A DNA stretch of 64,000 nucleotides from an uncultured Flavobacteriales bacterium (lineage in GTDB: Bacteria; Bacteroidota; Bacteroidia; Flavobacteriales; Crocinitomicaceae), in contig CAMLIF010000003.1 in assembly GCA_946479985.1 (NCBI GenBank), positions 36,731 to 100,730 on the forward strand. Direction: 5' to 3'. The notes beneath the pieces were generated by a model, which made no database searches, was not told where the DNA came from, and was given only the letters and a program-made list of their open reading frames with translations. The position numbers were made by a program, and so were the translations under genes. Shown here piece after piece: positions 27,994 through 35,491 of the stretch. Position 1 is the first letter of the stretch. Every line of letters begins with the position of its first letter.

Positions 27994-28821
27994 TCAGATC
28001 AAAACGCCTTCTTCGATCACCTTGTCAAAAAATTCATTCAAACCTTTTGAAAGGTGTTCTTCTGGCAAGTAGTTCAACTTTAAACAACTGGCTTCGTCAA
28101 AAGCTTTTTGTAAATTGGCAGGAATAGTTTCACTGCTTATTACGGCTCCATCAGAGAACGCCAAAGATGCAGAAGTTATTGCTTCAATAGTTGGTGTTTT
28201 AACAAGATTTGTGACTTCTTCACCGAATCCGTCGAAAGCCAGCTTATCAGCAAATTTATCGCTCCAGGGCTTTGTGAACCCTTCGTTTTCGTTGTAGATA
28301 CTGTAAACCACTTTCGTATTCGCGAAATGCGGATCCTTGTTGTACATTTTCTTAATGTACAAAGGCATCAACGATGACATCCAGCCATGACAATGAATCA
28401 CGTCAGGTTTCCAGCCTAATTTTTTTACCGTCTCTAAAACACCTCTGCAGAAGAACATGCTTCTTTCATCGTTGTCTTCACAATCTGAGCCATCTTCGTT
28501 GGTCACATTGTACTTACGTTTGAAATATTCCTCGTTATCAATGAAGTAGACCTGAATACGCGCGGCGGGTATTGAAGCAACTTTAATGATCAGCGGATGA
28601 TCGTGATCATCAATAATGATGTTCATACCAGACAAACGAATTACTTCGTGCAGTTGGTGACGCCGCTCATTGATGCAACCAAATTTCGGTGTAAACACAC
28701 GTATCTCCTTACCAGCTTCCTGAGTAGTTTGAGGTAATTTTCTCGCATTATGAGAGATTTCTGATTTCGGAAGAAATGGGAAAATTTCTTGAGAAATAAA
28801 AAGAATTCTTTTCTTTTCCAT
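27994..28821 (-). CDS. GT5 (glycogen/starch synthase)-like catalytic N-domain protein
   Basis: A 275-residue protein matching only the N-terminal Rossmann domain of glycogen/starch synthases (KKRILFISQEIFPF, PDVIHCHGWMSSLMPLYIK, AITSASLAFSDGAVISSE). The second (GT1) domain is absent, and the ADP-glucose KTGGL loop is replaced by PKSEISHNARKL. Short forms of this kind are standard in Bacteroidota beside panC and DUF4270, so it is not a recent truncation, but glycogen synthase activity is doubtful. The ATG at 28821 is chosen over an in-frame TTG at 28830. First gene of the operon with DUF4270 and glmS, divergent from panC. Confidence 0.82.
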   Translation of the reverse strand: MEKKRILFISQEIFPFLPKSEISHNARKLPQTTQEAGKEIRVFTPKFGCINERRHQLHEVIRLSGMNIIIDDHDHPLIIKVASIPAARIQVYFIDNEEYFKRKYNVTNEDGSDCEDNDERSMFFCRGVLETVKKLGWKPDVIHCHGWMSSLMPLYIKKMYNKDPHFANTKVVYSIYNENEGFTKPWSDKFADKLAFDGFGEEVTNLVKTPTIEAITSASLAFSDGAVISSETIPANLQKAFDEASCLKLNYLPEEHLSKGLNEFFDKVIEEGVLI

Positions 28822-28854
28822 AGAATTCAAAGAGGGGTATTATAATTAATCCCA

Positions 28855-28885
28855 CAAAAGTACAAAAAAAAGCGCTAAGGTTCAA
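28855..28885 (-). promoter_or_regulatory. Candidate promoter of the GT5-DUF4270-glmS operon
   Basis: Minus-strand TTG (28885-28883), 20 bases, then TACTTTTG (28862-28855), fitting the -33/-7 pattern. The leader to ATG 28821 would be about 30 bases. Confidence 0.4.
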
Positions 28886-28895
28886 GATTATCATA

Positions 28896-28903
28896 TAGTT
28901 TTG
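28896..28903 (+). promoter_or_regulatory. Candidate -7 box of panC (TAGTTTTG)
   Basis: TAGTTTTG fits TAnnTTTG and lies 29 bases before the panC start. Its -33 region would overlap the divergent promoter at 28855-28885; no clear TTTG is present there. Confidence 0.35.
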
Positions 28904-28932
28904 CCGACTTTGGATTGTAAATTGGTTGAATT

Positions 28933-29772
28933 GTGATAATAACGCATACAGTTGAGCAGCTAAATACTGCACTGGGGCATGCACGTGAAAACGGCATTAC
29001 CATTGGTTTTGTTCCTACTATGGGAGCCCTGCATGCGGGTCACATGGCATTGGTTGAACGGGCAGGAAAAGAATGTGATATTGTAGTAGTAAGCGTTTTT
29101 GTAAATCCAACTCAATTTAATAATCCTGAGGACCTTAAGTTGTATCCGAGAACCCCGGAAACGGATTCTGCACTTTTGGAAACACACGGCTGCTCAGTAG
29201 CGTTTTTCCCCGCAGTTGATACAATGTATCCTCCCAATCTTGAAATTCCACCGGTTGATTTGGGTAAAATGGACCAGGTAATGGAAGGAGCTTTTCGTCC
29301 GGGGCATTTTAAAGGCGTTGTACAGGTTGTCTGGCGTTTGTTTGATTTGGTGAAACCAACAAAAGCTTTTTTCGGATTAAAAGATTTTCAGCAGGTTGCA
29401 GTTATTCAGCACATGACCCGTTTTCTGAATTTGCCCGTTGAAATAGTTCCCTGTGCTACTTTAAGAGAAGAGACAGGTTTGGCAATGAGTAGCAGAAACA
29501 TGCGATTAACTCCCGATCAAAGGGACGAGGCGGTCATAATCTATAGGGTTTTATCAATGCTGAGGGAAAATGTTTCCGAATATTCACCGGCAGAGTTAAT
29601 GAAGAAAGGGGCTGAAATGATGAATCAATCGTCTCTTAAACTGGAGTATTTACAAATTGTTGATTCAACAACTCTCGAATTACTGGACCAGAAATGGAGT
29701 AGGCACGCAACAGCCTGTATGTCTGCATACTGCGGCGAAGTTCGGTTGATAGATAATATGCAGTTGGTTTAG
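28933..29772 (+). CDS. panC: Pantoate-beta-alanine ligase
   Basis: A 279-residue cytoplasmic enzyme joining pantoate and beta-alanine with ATP to give pantothenate, the precursor of coenzyme A. Signatures: VPTMGALHAGHMALVERA (HIGH-like ATP site), VSVFVNPTQFN, FGLKDFQQVAVIQHM and the KMSKS-like EETGLAMSSRN. The start is GTG at 28933; it gives the usual N-terminus before the first helix. panD follows 74 bp later with its own promoter-like box. Confidence 0.96.
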   Translation: MIITHTVEQLNTALGHARENGITIGFVPTMGALHAGHMALVERAGKECDIVVVSVFVNPTQFNNPEDLKLYPRTPETDSALLETHGCSVAFFPAVDTMYPPNLEIPPVDLGKMDQVMEGAFRPGHFKGVVQVVWRLFDLVKPTKAFFGLKDFQQVAVIQHMTRFLNLPVEIVPCATLREETGLAMSSRNMRLTPDQRDEAVIIYRVLSMLRENVSEYSPAELMKKGAEMMNQSSLKLEYLQIVDSTTLELLDQKWSRHATACMSAYCGEVRLIDNMQLV

Positions 29773-29792
29773 CTTACTGAAATCTGTTGACT

Positions 29793-29828
29793 TTTGACCA
29801 GTCCAACAATTTTTTTAGCGTAACTTTG
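29793..29828 (+). promoter_or_regulatory. Candidate promoter of panD
   Basis: TTTG (29793-29796) and TAACTTTG (29821-29828), separated by 24 bases (slightly long for the consensus), 18 bases before the panD ATG. Confidence 0.4.
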
Positions 29829-29846
29829 CACCATCAATTAAAATAC

Positions 29847-30197
29847 ATGTTGATACACGTTTTAAAATCAAAAATTCATCGCGTTAAAATAACCCAGGCA
29901 GAATTAAATTATGTTGGTAGTATTACTATTGACGAAGATTTGATGGATGCAGCAGGTTTAATTGAAGGTGAAAAAGTTCAGGTCGTAAACATTAATAATG
30001 GTGAGCGATTAGAAACTTATGTTATTACCGGAGACAGAAATTCCGGAACAATTTGTTTGAATGGCCCGGCTGCCAGAAAAGTTTCTGTCGGCGACCTGAT
30101 TATTATTATCGGATATGGTATAATAACTCAGGAAGAGGCAAAAACGTTCAAGCCATCGCTTGTTTTCCCCGACGAAAACACCAATCGTCTCGTATAA
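29847..30197 (+). CDS. panD: Aspartate 1-decarboxylase
   Basis: A 116-residue pyruvoyl enzyme that makes beta-alanine from aspartate for pantothenate synthesis. The proenzyme self-cleaves at Gly24-Ser25 in NYVGSITID, leaving the pyruvoyl on the new alpha-chain end; the residues around it ([42 protein letters not shown]) match the family. The start is ATG 29847 because it gives the canonical N-terminus; a longer frame from 29787 would run through the promoter. Acts with PanC encoded just upstream and is followed by rfaE2 after 9 bp. Confidence 0.96.
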   Translation: MLIHVLKSKIHRVKITQAELNYVGSITIDEDLMDAAGLIEGEKVQVVNINNGERLETYVITGDRNSGTICLNGPAARKVSVGDLIIIIGYGIITQEEAKTFKPSLVFPDENTNRLV

Positions 30198-30206
30198 TTT
30201 CTTCTT

Positions 30207-30722
30207 ATGAAATCACTTGAAAGCTTATTCGGTAAGATTGGCAGTTTGCAGGATATTGCAAAGCAAGTTGATTTATGGAAAATGAAAGGCGAGAAAATTG
30301 TGCTCACAAACGGTTGCTTCGATATTCTTCACGTCGGGCATGTTACTTATCTTACTCAGGCTGCTAGTTTGGGAACAAAACTCGTTGTTGCGCTGAATAC
30401 GGATGAATCGGTAAAACGTTTGGGTAAAGGAGACGACAGACCGATCAATTCTCAGGATGCCCGTGCCCAGGTTATTGCTGCTTTAGGGGCCGTTGACGGA
30501 GTTTTGTTTTTCAATGACGATACACCGCTCCAACTAATTGAACAAATTCAACCGGATGTTCTGGTGAAAGGAGCAGATTACGATCCGAACGAGACTGACG
30601 TAAGCTCTAAAAAGTATATTGTTGGCCGTGAAGCAGTTATTGCTAATGGCGGAAAAGTTGTTGCCATTGATTTGGTTCCCGGTTATTCTACAACCGCCAT
30701 TTTGGATAAGGTTAGAAAGTAA
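30207..30722 (+). CDS. rfaE2: D-glycero-beta-D-manno-heptose 1-phosphate adenylyltransferase
   Basis: A 171-residue nucleotidyltransferase that makes ADP-heptose for the LPS core; it corresponds to the C-terminal half of E. coli HldE. The cytidylyltransferase-type motif TNGCFDILHVGHVTYL, then VALNTDESVKRLGKG and the late VPGYSTTAILDKVRK (family GxSTTxI) support this. The separate kinase half is not in the window. It starts 9 bp after panD and may be co-transcribed with it, an unrelated pathway. Confidence 0.92.
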   Translation: MKSLESLFGKIGSLQDIAKQVDLWKMKGEKIVLTNGCFDILHVGHVTYLTQAASLGTKLVVALNTDESVKRLGKGDDRPINSQDARAQVIAALGAVDGVLFFNDDTPLQLIEQIQPDVLVKGADYDPNETDVSSKKYIVGREAVIANGGKVVAIDLVPGYSTTAILDKVRK

Positions 30723-30770
30723 CTAGCCGGTTTCAATTCGTTATTTTCAAAATAGTTTATATTTGACCGG

Positions 30771-31490
30771 ATGATTCGACCTGGTCTGATATTGCTTTTT
30801 CTTGTTTCTTTTGCTGTAAACGCTCAGTCAACTAAAACCGTTGTCTATTTCTTTCACGGCCAGGGTGCCGACAAACGCCTTTTTGATTCCATTCAACTAA
30901 GCGATTCTTTTGAAATGCGCTGCATCGACTACGGAACTCCGGAAAGAGGAAGCACCATGAATTCTTTTGCCCGCGAACTGGCAAAGCAGATCGATACGAC
31001 CAAGAAGTTTGTTTTAGTTGGCACTTCGCTTGGTGGAATGCTTTGTGCGGAAATGAGCGAATTTCTTCATCCTGAAAAAACAATTCTCATTTCAAGTGCC
31101 GCTAACCGAAAAGAACTTCCATTCAGATATAGATTCCAAAGAATAATACCGCTTTATTTTATCGTTCCCGGTTTTGTAATGAAAGGAAGTGCAAGAATTC
31201 TTCAGCCCATTGTTGAACCTGATCGTAAACATAACAAGGCAACGTTTAAGTCGATGCTGAAAGCGAAAAACGGCAAATACATGCGTCGAACAATCAAAAT
31301 GATCATTCACTGGAAACGAAAAGAAAATTCCGCAAAGATCATACGAATTCATGGAGATAACGATCATACGCTGCCAATACGGAATATGGAAGAGGTCGAT
31401 TATCGGGTTGAAAATGGTTCACACATGATTACCCTAACTCGCGGACAGGAAATTTCTGGCTTATTGATGCAGGAACTTGTGAAGAAATAA
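30771..31490 (+). CDS. Exported alpha/beta-hydrolase
   Basis: A 239-residue alpha/beta-hydrolase-fold protein with a signal peptide (MIRPGLILLFLVSFAVNAQ). The likely triad is Ser in VGTSLGGML, Asp in IHGDNDHTLP and His in NGSHMIT; the oxyanion strand is YFFHGQGADKRLFDS. The specificity (esterase, lipase or other) cannot be told. A TATATTTG box at 30758-30765 lies only 5 bases before the ATG, so the start or promoter may be misjudged or the message nearly leaderless. Confidence 0.8.
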   Translation: MIRPGLILLFLVSFAVNAQSTKTVVYFFHGQGADKRLFDSIQLSDSFEMRCIDYGTPERGSTMNSFARELAKQIDTTKKFVLVGTSLGGMLCAEMSEFLHPEKTILISSAANRKELPFRYRFQRIIPLYFIVPGFVMKGSARILQPIVEPDRKHNKATFKSMLKAKNGKYMRRTIKMIIHWKRKENSAKIIRIHGDNDHTLPIRNMEEVDYRVENGSHMITLTRGQEISGLLMQELVKK

Positions 31491-31667
31491 TTTTCTTTCG
31501 AAAACAATCTATAACTCCCATGGATAGGAGATTCTTCATAATATCGTAAATTATCGAATTATCAAATTTTCTAATTCCAAACTTCCTGATTTTTAGATTT
31601 CCCGAATTCCCGAATTCACTCTTTAAGTTTGGGGAATCCGGATGATTTTAAAAAAGTCATCCTGTTA

Positions 31668-31694
31668 ATAGGGGTAAACTACTTCTCAGTTGTC
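31668..31694 (+). promoter_or_regulatory. Split motif, copy 1, in front of the ECF sigma gene
   Basis: ATAGGGGTAAAC (31668-31679), four bases, then TCTCAGTTGTC (31684-31694). The same two blocks with the same spacing recur at 35376-35402 in front of the GIN-domain gene. Two-block form, spacing of GGTAAAC and GTTGTC, and position suggest an ECF-sigma-type promoter used for autoregulation. Repetition is seen directly; the role is inferred. Confidence 0.6.
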
Positions 31695-31718
31695 TTAAAC
31701 CAAAAGATGATAACTTTG
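31690..31718 (+). promoter_or_regulatory. Candidate housekeeping promoter of the ECF sigma gene
   Basis: TTG (31690-31692), 18 bases, TAACTTTG (31711-31718). It overlaps copy 1 of the split motif. Transcription would begin around 31723, next to the GTG at 31724, which argues that translation starts at ATG 31757. Confidence 0.4.
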
Positions 31719-31756
31719 CCTTTGTGAAATACACAGAGGTGGAAGAAAAACAAGTG

Positions 31757-32302
31757 ATGGCACAAGTTGTGACGGAAGATTTAAACACGTTTGAAATGGT
31801 ATTTCGCGATTATTATAAGCCGCTGGTCCGCTACGGCAACACTTTTCTGAAAGATTCAGATGAAACGGAGGATGTTGTTCAGGAGGTTTTCGTTTCTCTG
31901 TGGGAAAAAAGAACAGAGCTTGATATTCATACTTCCATTCGTGCTGTTCTCTACAAATCTGTTCAAAACGCTTGTTTGAATAAGATTAAACACTTCAAAG
32001 TGCGCAGTGCTTATGCGGAAGACTGGAAAGCAACGCAACAAGTGGAAGAAACTTCTGATTCTGTTCAGGTAAACGAATTGAATGATCGTATTCAGTTGGC
32101 AATTGACAATATGCCTGAACAATGCGGACGAATCTTTAAAATGAGCCGTTTTGAACAATTGCGCTACCAGGAAATTGCCGATGAACTTGGTTTGTCGGTA
32201 AAAACAGTAGAAAATCAAATGGGGAAAGCCCTCAAAATCGTTCGCGAAGAGTTGAAAGACTATTTGCCGTTACTCATCCTTTTTTTCATTCAAACGCTAT
32301 GA
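31757..32302 (+). CDS. ECF RNA polymerase sigma factor
   Basis: About 181-residue RpoE-type sigma factor (192 if translation starts at GTG 31724, which is in frame but immediately follows a likely -7 box). Region 2 is seen in FEMVFRDYYKPLVRYGNTF and DETEDVVQEVFVSLWEKR, region 4 in MPEQCGRIFKMSRFE and YQEIADELGLSVKTVENQM (helix-turn-helix). The stop overlaps the FecR start by 4 bp (ATGA). It is the regulator of an envelope-stress or uptake-type circuit with the FecR anti-sigma protein and the STN-domain protein that follow. It probably controls its own promoter. Confidence 0.94.
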   Translation: MAQVVTEDLNTFEMVFRDYYKPLVRYGNTFLKDSDETEDVVQEVFVSLWEKRTELDIHTSIRAVLYKSVQNACLNKIKHFKVRSAYAEDWKATQQVEETSDSVQVNELNDRIQLAIDNMPEQCGRIFKMSRFEQLRYQEIADELGLSVKTVENQMGKALKIVREELKDYLPLLILFFIQTL

Positions 32303-33249
32303 AAACATTTAATGAATTGGATGCGCTGATTGGTAAATTCCTCACTGGTGAAGCAAGCCCGGAAGAAGCTATGTTGCTGGAAGACTGGATTTCAGAATCG
32401 CATGAGAATAAAACTTATTTTGCCCAAAGTGCAAAAGCTTTCGGGTTGGTAGAGAAAGAAATTTCTACCAATGACGCCTGGAAAAAAGTGCGTGTTCAGC
32501 TAAAAAAAACTCCCGTTCGAAAACTTCAGTTTAGATGGATTTCTTCTGTTGCTGCTATTTTGATCCTCACTTTCGGAGCCATCTTCTACTTCCAAAATTC
32601 AAATAATCAAAATACTGTTTTTACTGCCGGAAATAAGGTAAAGAAAATCGAATTGAACGATGGAACTGATATTCAGTTGTCGGCAAACTCTACGGTTGAA
32701 TTGTCTGCCGATTATGGGAAGAAGAATCGCTCATTGACATTGAAAGGTTCGGGTTATTTTTCTGTAAAACACAGTAAGAAACTTCCATTTATTATTGATG
32801 CCGGACCAATTCATATCAAAGATCTCGGGACAAAGTTCGATGTAAAAACTACAGACGACACCATTTATGTTCGGGTCGACGAAGGAATTGTGGTAATCTA
32901 TGATAACAAAGGAATGCAGCTTACGCTTAATGCCAACGAAAGTGCACATTATGTCATTTCTTCTGGTGAACTGCAACTGGATGTGCTTACCGAGAATTTG
33001 AAAGCCCTGCACAAGACAGTCGTGCTGGATAATCAGCGATTGGAAGATGTTGTTGCGCTCCTGAACAAAACATACCAGGTGGATATTCGAATTGAGAATC
33101 CGGCTTTAAAAAACTGCAGAATTACTACCGAGTTTTTGAACGAAGAGCTGGATACCGTTTTAATGGTGATCTCGCAAACCCTTGAAGTCACCATTCTGAA
33201 GGAAAAAGGAGGTGTTTATTTGATTAAAGGACAGGCATGCGAACAATGA
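32299..33249 (+). CDS. FecR-family anti-sigma factor
   Basis: A 316-residue single-pass membrane protein regulating the adjacent ECF sigma factor. The N-terminal cytoplasmic part (about 1-75) would hold the sigma, the membrane segment is WISSVAAILILTFGAIFYF (about 80-98), and the periplasmic FecR domain follows (KIELNDGTDIQLSANST, FSVKHSKKLPFIIDAGPIHI), with the DUF4974-like C-terminal domain (VVALLNKTYQVDIRIENPAL). It overlaps the sigma gene by 4 bp and the following STN gene by 4 bp (ATGA), a strictly coupled set. Confidence 0.93.
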   Translation: MKTFNELDALIGKFLTGEASPEEAMLLEDWISESHENKTYFAQSAKAFGLVEKEISTNDAWKKVRVQLKKTPVRKLQFRWISSVAAILILTFGAIFYFQNSNNQNTVFTAGNKVKKIELNDGTDIQLSANSTVELSADYGKKNRSLTLKGSGYFSVKHSKKLPFIIDAGPIHIKDLGTKFDVKTTDDTIYVRVDEGIVVIYDNKGMQLTLNANESAHYVISSGELQLDVLTENLKALHKTVVLDNQRLEDVVALLNKTYQVDIRIENPALKNCRITTEFLNEELDTVLMVISQTLEVTILKEKGGVYLIKGQACEQ

Positions 33250-35126
33250 TCAAATTCCTGAGCGCAGTTTTTCTTTGCTGTTTGGCAATGAATTCTTTGA
33301 ATGCGCAAACTCCTTATTTGGAGAAAGAAGTCACTATTCGATCGGGAATTTATTCTTACGAAGAAGTGTTTAAACAAATCTCGAATCAAACGGGAGTGGT
33401 GTTTTCGTATACTGGTTTCGATGATAAGCAGCGTATTTCAGTCAAGTTTGAAAAGCAACCGCTTCGTATTGTATTGAATAATCTTTTCGATAGTGGAACC
33501 TGCACGTACAAACTGAAAGGGAAGTACGTGATTGTGAACTGTAAAACCGCTGCTGCAAAGCCTAAACAGGATAACTCTACGGCAAGTAATTCGAATGTCA
33601 TTGTTAACGGTTATGTCTTTAATGCTGAAGATTCTTCCCAGATTGCTGAGTCGAGTGTGTATTTACGCCAGAATAAACAGTCTGCAGTAACCAATGAATA
33701 CGGATATTTCAACATGTCATTCCCCAAAACAGCTGATGTACTTTCCATATCGGTTGCTAAGGAAGATTTTGAAGACACAACGGTCGTTATTTTATCACAG
33801 CAGCGAAATACAATTGTAATATATCTACAACCAAAATCAGCTCCTGTGAGTGTAATGGTGAACGATTCAATGCGTGTGACAATTTCGGTAGATTCAGTGA
33901 AAACTATCGAAACACAAGTTCAGGATACAACTCCTTACGTTAGTCCATTTTGGGAAAAATTCGCTGAAAGGCGCGCTAACCTGAGAAATATTTCAGACAC
34001 GCTGTTTAACGATGTTTCGTTTTCGTTCGTTCCGCCGTTAAGCACCAATCATCTGCTTTCCGTAAATACGGTTAACAAGTATTCTTTCAATGTACTGGTT
34101 GGTTCTTCAAAAGGGATTGATGTTTTTGAACTCGGCGGTTTGGTTAATCTCGATTATGGGAACGTAAAATCTGTCCAGGTTGGGGGAGTGGCGAATCTGG
34201 TTTCCGGAACATCGTCGGGAGTCCAGGTTGCCGGAATTGTAAACACGGTTGCGCAGGATGTAAATGGAGTTCAGGTTGCAGGAATAGTGAATATTGACGG
34301 AGCAAAAGTAGATTATGTACAAGTTGCCGGAATAGCTAATCTGGTTCAGGATACGGTAAGGGCTGTTCAGGTCGGTGGAATTACAAATCTGAACAATTCC
34401 TATACGGAAGGAGTTCAGGTTGCGGGAATTTATAACCACTCACGAAATATTTTCGGGACTCAAATTGCCGGAATAGCCAATTATTGTGATACGGTTTCGG
34501 GAAGCCAGATCTCAGGGCTGGTCAATAACGCTTCAGTTGTAAATGGATTTCAACTTTCCGGGTTAGTTAACCGGGGTGGTGAAGTGAACGGTTCTCAACT
34601 TGGATTCATGAACATTTCCAACTCCATCTCAGGAGTGCCAATAGGATTCCTGAGTATTGTAAAAACGGGCTACCATAAAGTGGAAGTTGCCGCTGATGAA
34701 AATCTGATCGGAACACTCAGTTTTCGAACAGGTGTTGATGCATTTCACAATATTTTCATTGGCGGAGTTCAGATCACAGAAAAACCATCGTTGTGGACAT
34801 TCGGTTACGGAATTGGGTCTGCTATTAAATTGAGCAGAAAGTGGTATCTGGACTTAGATCTTACTGCACAGCACATGTATTTAAGCAATACCGATTTTTC
34901 ATATAATATGCTGGCTAAAGGTTTTCTTGGGGTTGAATACCGTTTTGGAAATAATTTCAGCATTGCAGCCGGACCAACATTCAATTGGTATAATACGGAA
35001 GATATTGGTCCCGAAATCGACCCGATCTGGAGCAAAATTGAGCAGCGAACTGTCTACAATGATATCAACGGGAATTTTATGAATCGTTTGTGGGTTGGCG
35101 GGAAAGTGGCTTTGCGATTTTTTTAG
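33246..35126 (+). CDS. STN-domain surface repeat protein (LA_2272-like repeats)
   Basis: A 626-residue exported protein (signal MIKFLSAVFLCCLAMNSLNA) in the position where a TonB receptor normally follows sigma and FecR. Order: an STN domain (about 25-100, YEEVFKQISNQTGVVFSYTG), a carboxypeptidase-regulatory-like domain (about 118-200), a linker, then about 12 units of 15-16 residues with the pattern VQVAGIVN (roughly residues 293-470), and a C-terminal region with strands typical of an outer-membrane barrel. There is no TonB plug. ATG 33246 overlaps the FecR stop (ATGA) and is preferred over ATG 33237. Repeats resemble the LA_2272-type surface repeats. The function is unknown; a signal-receiving or surface-exposed effector role is inferred. 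Confidence 0.82.
   Translation: MIKFLSAVFLCCLAMNSLNAQTPYLEKEVTIRSGIYSYEEVFKQISNQTGVVFSYTGFDDKQRISVKFEKQPLRIVLNNLFDSGTCTYKLKGKYVIVNCKTAAAKPKQDNSTASNSNVIVNGYVFNAEDSSQIAESSVYLRQNKQSAVTNEYGYFNMSFPKTADVLSISVAKEDFEDTTVVILSQQRNTIVIYLQPKSAPVSVMVNDSMRVTISVDSVKTIETQVQDTTPYVSPFWEKFAERRANLRNISDTLFNDVSFSFVPPLSTNHLLSVNTVNKYSFNVLVGSSKGIDVFELGGLVNLDYGNVKSVQVGGVANLVSGTSSGVQVAGIVNTVAQDVNGVQVAGIVNIDGAKVDYVQVAGIANLVQDTVRAVQVGGITNLNNSYTEGVQVAGIYNHSRNIFGTQIAGIANYCDTVSGSQISGLVNNASVVNGFQLSGLVNRGGEVNGSQLGFMNISNSISGVPIGFLSIVKTGYHKVEVAADENLIGTLSFRTGVDAFHNIFIGGVQITEKPSLWTFGYGIGSAIKLSRKWYLDLDLTAQHMYLSNTDFSYNMLAKGFLGVEYRFGNNFSIAAGPTFNWYNTEDIGPEIDPIWSKIEQRTVYNDINGNFMNRLWVGGKVALRFF
34124..34659 (+). repeat. In-frame tandem repeats coding VQVAGIVN units
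   Basis: About twelve degenerate units of 45-48 bp inside the STN gene, each coding a hydrophobic (V/I)Q(V/I/L)(A/G/S)G(I/L/V)xN block and a variable tail. DNA copies differ strongly, so repeats are old and kept at protein level. Confidence 0.85.
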
Positions 35127-35136
35127 GACGTGACCC

Positions 35137-35157
35137 CGGGCAATTTTAAAATTCCCG
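35137..35157. terminator. Hairpin after the STN gene
   Basis: CGGG, a single bulged C, then a 12-base self-complementary AATTTTAAAATT and CCCG, starting 11 bases after the STN-gene stop. A possible terminator or stability stem, though without a T-run. Confidence 0.35.
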
Positions 35158-35158
35158 A

Positions 35159-35194
35159 TTCACACAATTTTATAAATTTATAAAATTGTGTGAA
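35159..35194. repeat. Perfect 36-bp palindrome
   Basis: Each 18-base half begins TTCACACAATTTTATAAA and the second half is its exact reverse complement, with no loop. Almost entirely A/T apart from the CACAC/GTGTG ends. It may form a cruciform, act as a binding site for a dimeric protein, or stop transcription of the upstream operon. Confidence 0.8.
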
Positions 35195-35375
35195 AAGTCT
35201 ATTCTTACAAGGATACAGAGAAAACGGGTGTAAAATTTATACGATTCACAAATCCCCAATTTTAAGAAATGTTTCTCCGGTTCTCCTAAAACCTGAAGCC
35301 TCTGCCGTGGCGCACGACTTTCGGTTTCTTCTTCCAATCTTCAATTCGAAATTCTCATGTTTTTTTGTTCCCTTC

Positions 35376-35402
35376 ATAGGGGTAAACACAATCTCAGTTG
35401 TC
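35376..35402 (+). promoter_or_regulatory. Split motif, copy 2, in front of the GIN-domain gene
   Basis: ATAGGGGTAAAC (35376-35387), four different bases, TCTCAGTTGTC (35392-35402), identical in both blocks and spacing to copy 1 at 31668-31694. No TAnnTTTG box follows at the right distance, which favours an alternative sigma factor. The leader to the ATG at 35492 would be about 80 bases. Confidence 0.6.
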
Positions 35403-35491
35403 ATAGAAACAAATAACAAAATAAGAGGAAGCACTGCTTCCGACAATATCCGCTCCAGTGGACACAAAAAAATTAAAACAATTAAAGTAAA

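Larger units (their letters stand above)
35127..35491. other. Regulatory intergenic region before the GIN-domain gene
   Basis: No gene. It holds a bulged hairpin at 35137-35157 (CGGG-C-AATTTT / AAAATT-CCCG), a perfect AT-rich palindrome at 35159-35194, and the second copy of the split ECF-type motif at 35376-35402. An open frame from 35190 runs into the GIN gene but has low-quality composition and covers the motif, so it is not called. Confidence 0.7.

Noticed and set aside
34124..34659. Regular repeat spacing resembling a CRISPR array
   Set aside because: Units are in frame, variable in sequence and code for VQVAGIVN repeats of the STN-domain protein.
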